From assembly GCF_000820225.1 (NCBI RefSeq), contig NZ_CDDK01000028.1:93359-157358 (forward strand): a stretch of 64,000 bases of DNA, read 5' to 3'. This document shows positions 63,881-64,000 of the stretch, piece by piece. Position numbers and translations under genes: made by a program. The notes beneath the pieces are model-generated. The model was not told the DNA's origin. It saw only the letters and a list, made by a program, of their open reading frames with translations, and did not search any database. The stretch comes from Aeromonas veronii bv. veronii (GTDB lineage: Bacteria > Pseudomonadota > Gammaproteobacteria > Enterobacterales > Aeromonadaceae). How positions within the stretch are numbered: position 1 is the stretch's first letter; each line of letters starts with the position of its first letter.

Positions 63881-63998
63881 TGCCTGGCAGTGTCCTACTC
63901 TCGCATGGCGAATGCCACACTACCATCGGCGCTACCGCGTTTCACTTCTGAGTTCGGCATGGGATCAGGTGGTTCCACGGCGCTATGGCCGCCAGGCA
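63881..63998 (-). rRNA. rrf: 5S ribosomal RNA
   Basis: The minus strand starts TGCCTGGCGGCCATAGCGC and ends in the complementary ACTGCCAGGCA, the terminal helix of 5S rRNA, with the conserved core CCATGCCGAACTCAGAAGTG between. Length is 118 nt. It is the 3' end of an rrn operon whose 23S gene would lie to the right, outside the window. Confidence 0.96.
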
Positions 63999-64000
63999 AA

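Overview
The window is a GC-rich stretch of gammaproteobacterial chromosome. It is most likely from Aeromonas: it has an FNR/CRP-style regulatory background, E. coli-like orthologues throughout, a WahA-like bifunctional LPS-core enzyme known from Aeromonas hydrophila, and the end of an rRNA operon at the right edge. This assignment is inferred from gene content and protein resemblance, not from a database search. LAYOUT. 1-5.9 kb: sugar block with the 5' end of lacZ, a GalR-type repressor and a divergent galETKM operon. Near-identical 16-bp operators lie in front of lacZ and of galE. 6-9 kb: uppP, then an ECF sigma/ChrR anti-sigma pair and a Lon-N-domain protein. Matching candidate sigma promoters precede the sigma gene and the Lon-domain gene. 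9.2-13.9 kb: argS, ftsN and hslVU, with a heat-shock-type promoter before hslV. 14-19.7 kb: a TetR gene plus a ybhGFSR-type ABC exporter, one tightly overlapping operon. 19.9-25.2 kb: nirB-nirD-nirC-cysG nitrite assimilation operon with a perfect FNR site; the 3' end of nirD is partly duplicated. 25.3-30.2 kb: mgtE, an unrecognised lipoprotein, and a cpdB-type nucleotidase predicted to be a lipoprotein. 30.4-35.2 kb: a BMP-family nucleoside ABC importer. 35.7-37.8 kb: uvrD. ACCESSORY ISLET 37.9-39.2 kb: a secreted protein made of six 17-residue Asp-rich calcium-loop repeats and a truncated REP-associated transposase (RAYT), flanked by two REP-like hairpins in direct orientation. 39.2-46.2 kb: small, conserved or orphan genes (DUF1993, cupin, DUF3313 lipoprotein, two solute-binding proteins without permeases, LysE exporter with AraC regulator, SH3-like exported protein). 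LPS LOCUS 46.3-52.8 kb: a membrane (GT-C-like) glycosyltransferase with a 12-G homopolymer in its first codons, a GT2 glycosyltransferase, an O-antigen ligase, a WahA-like bifunctional glycosyltransferase/deacetylase, and hldD. The GT2 and ligase genes are strikingly AT-rich, suggesting transfer. 52.9-64 kb: TetR, kbl-tdh (threonine degradation), cytochrome c5-like protein, GGDEF-EAL protein, rep, csdA-csdE convergent with tcdA, and a 5S rRNA gene. HOW IT FITS TOGETHER. Galactose released by LacZ feeds galETKM under one repressor. NirC, NirBD and CysG (siroheme) form a complete nitrite-to-ammonium module under anaerobic control. CsdA, CsdE and TcdA form the sulfur-transfer system used for tRNA ct6A. 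The LPS block assembles and ligates outer core and O-antigen. Its poly-G tract makes the membrane glycosyltransferase a strong candidate for phase-variable surface modification, the most interesting signal in the window.
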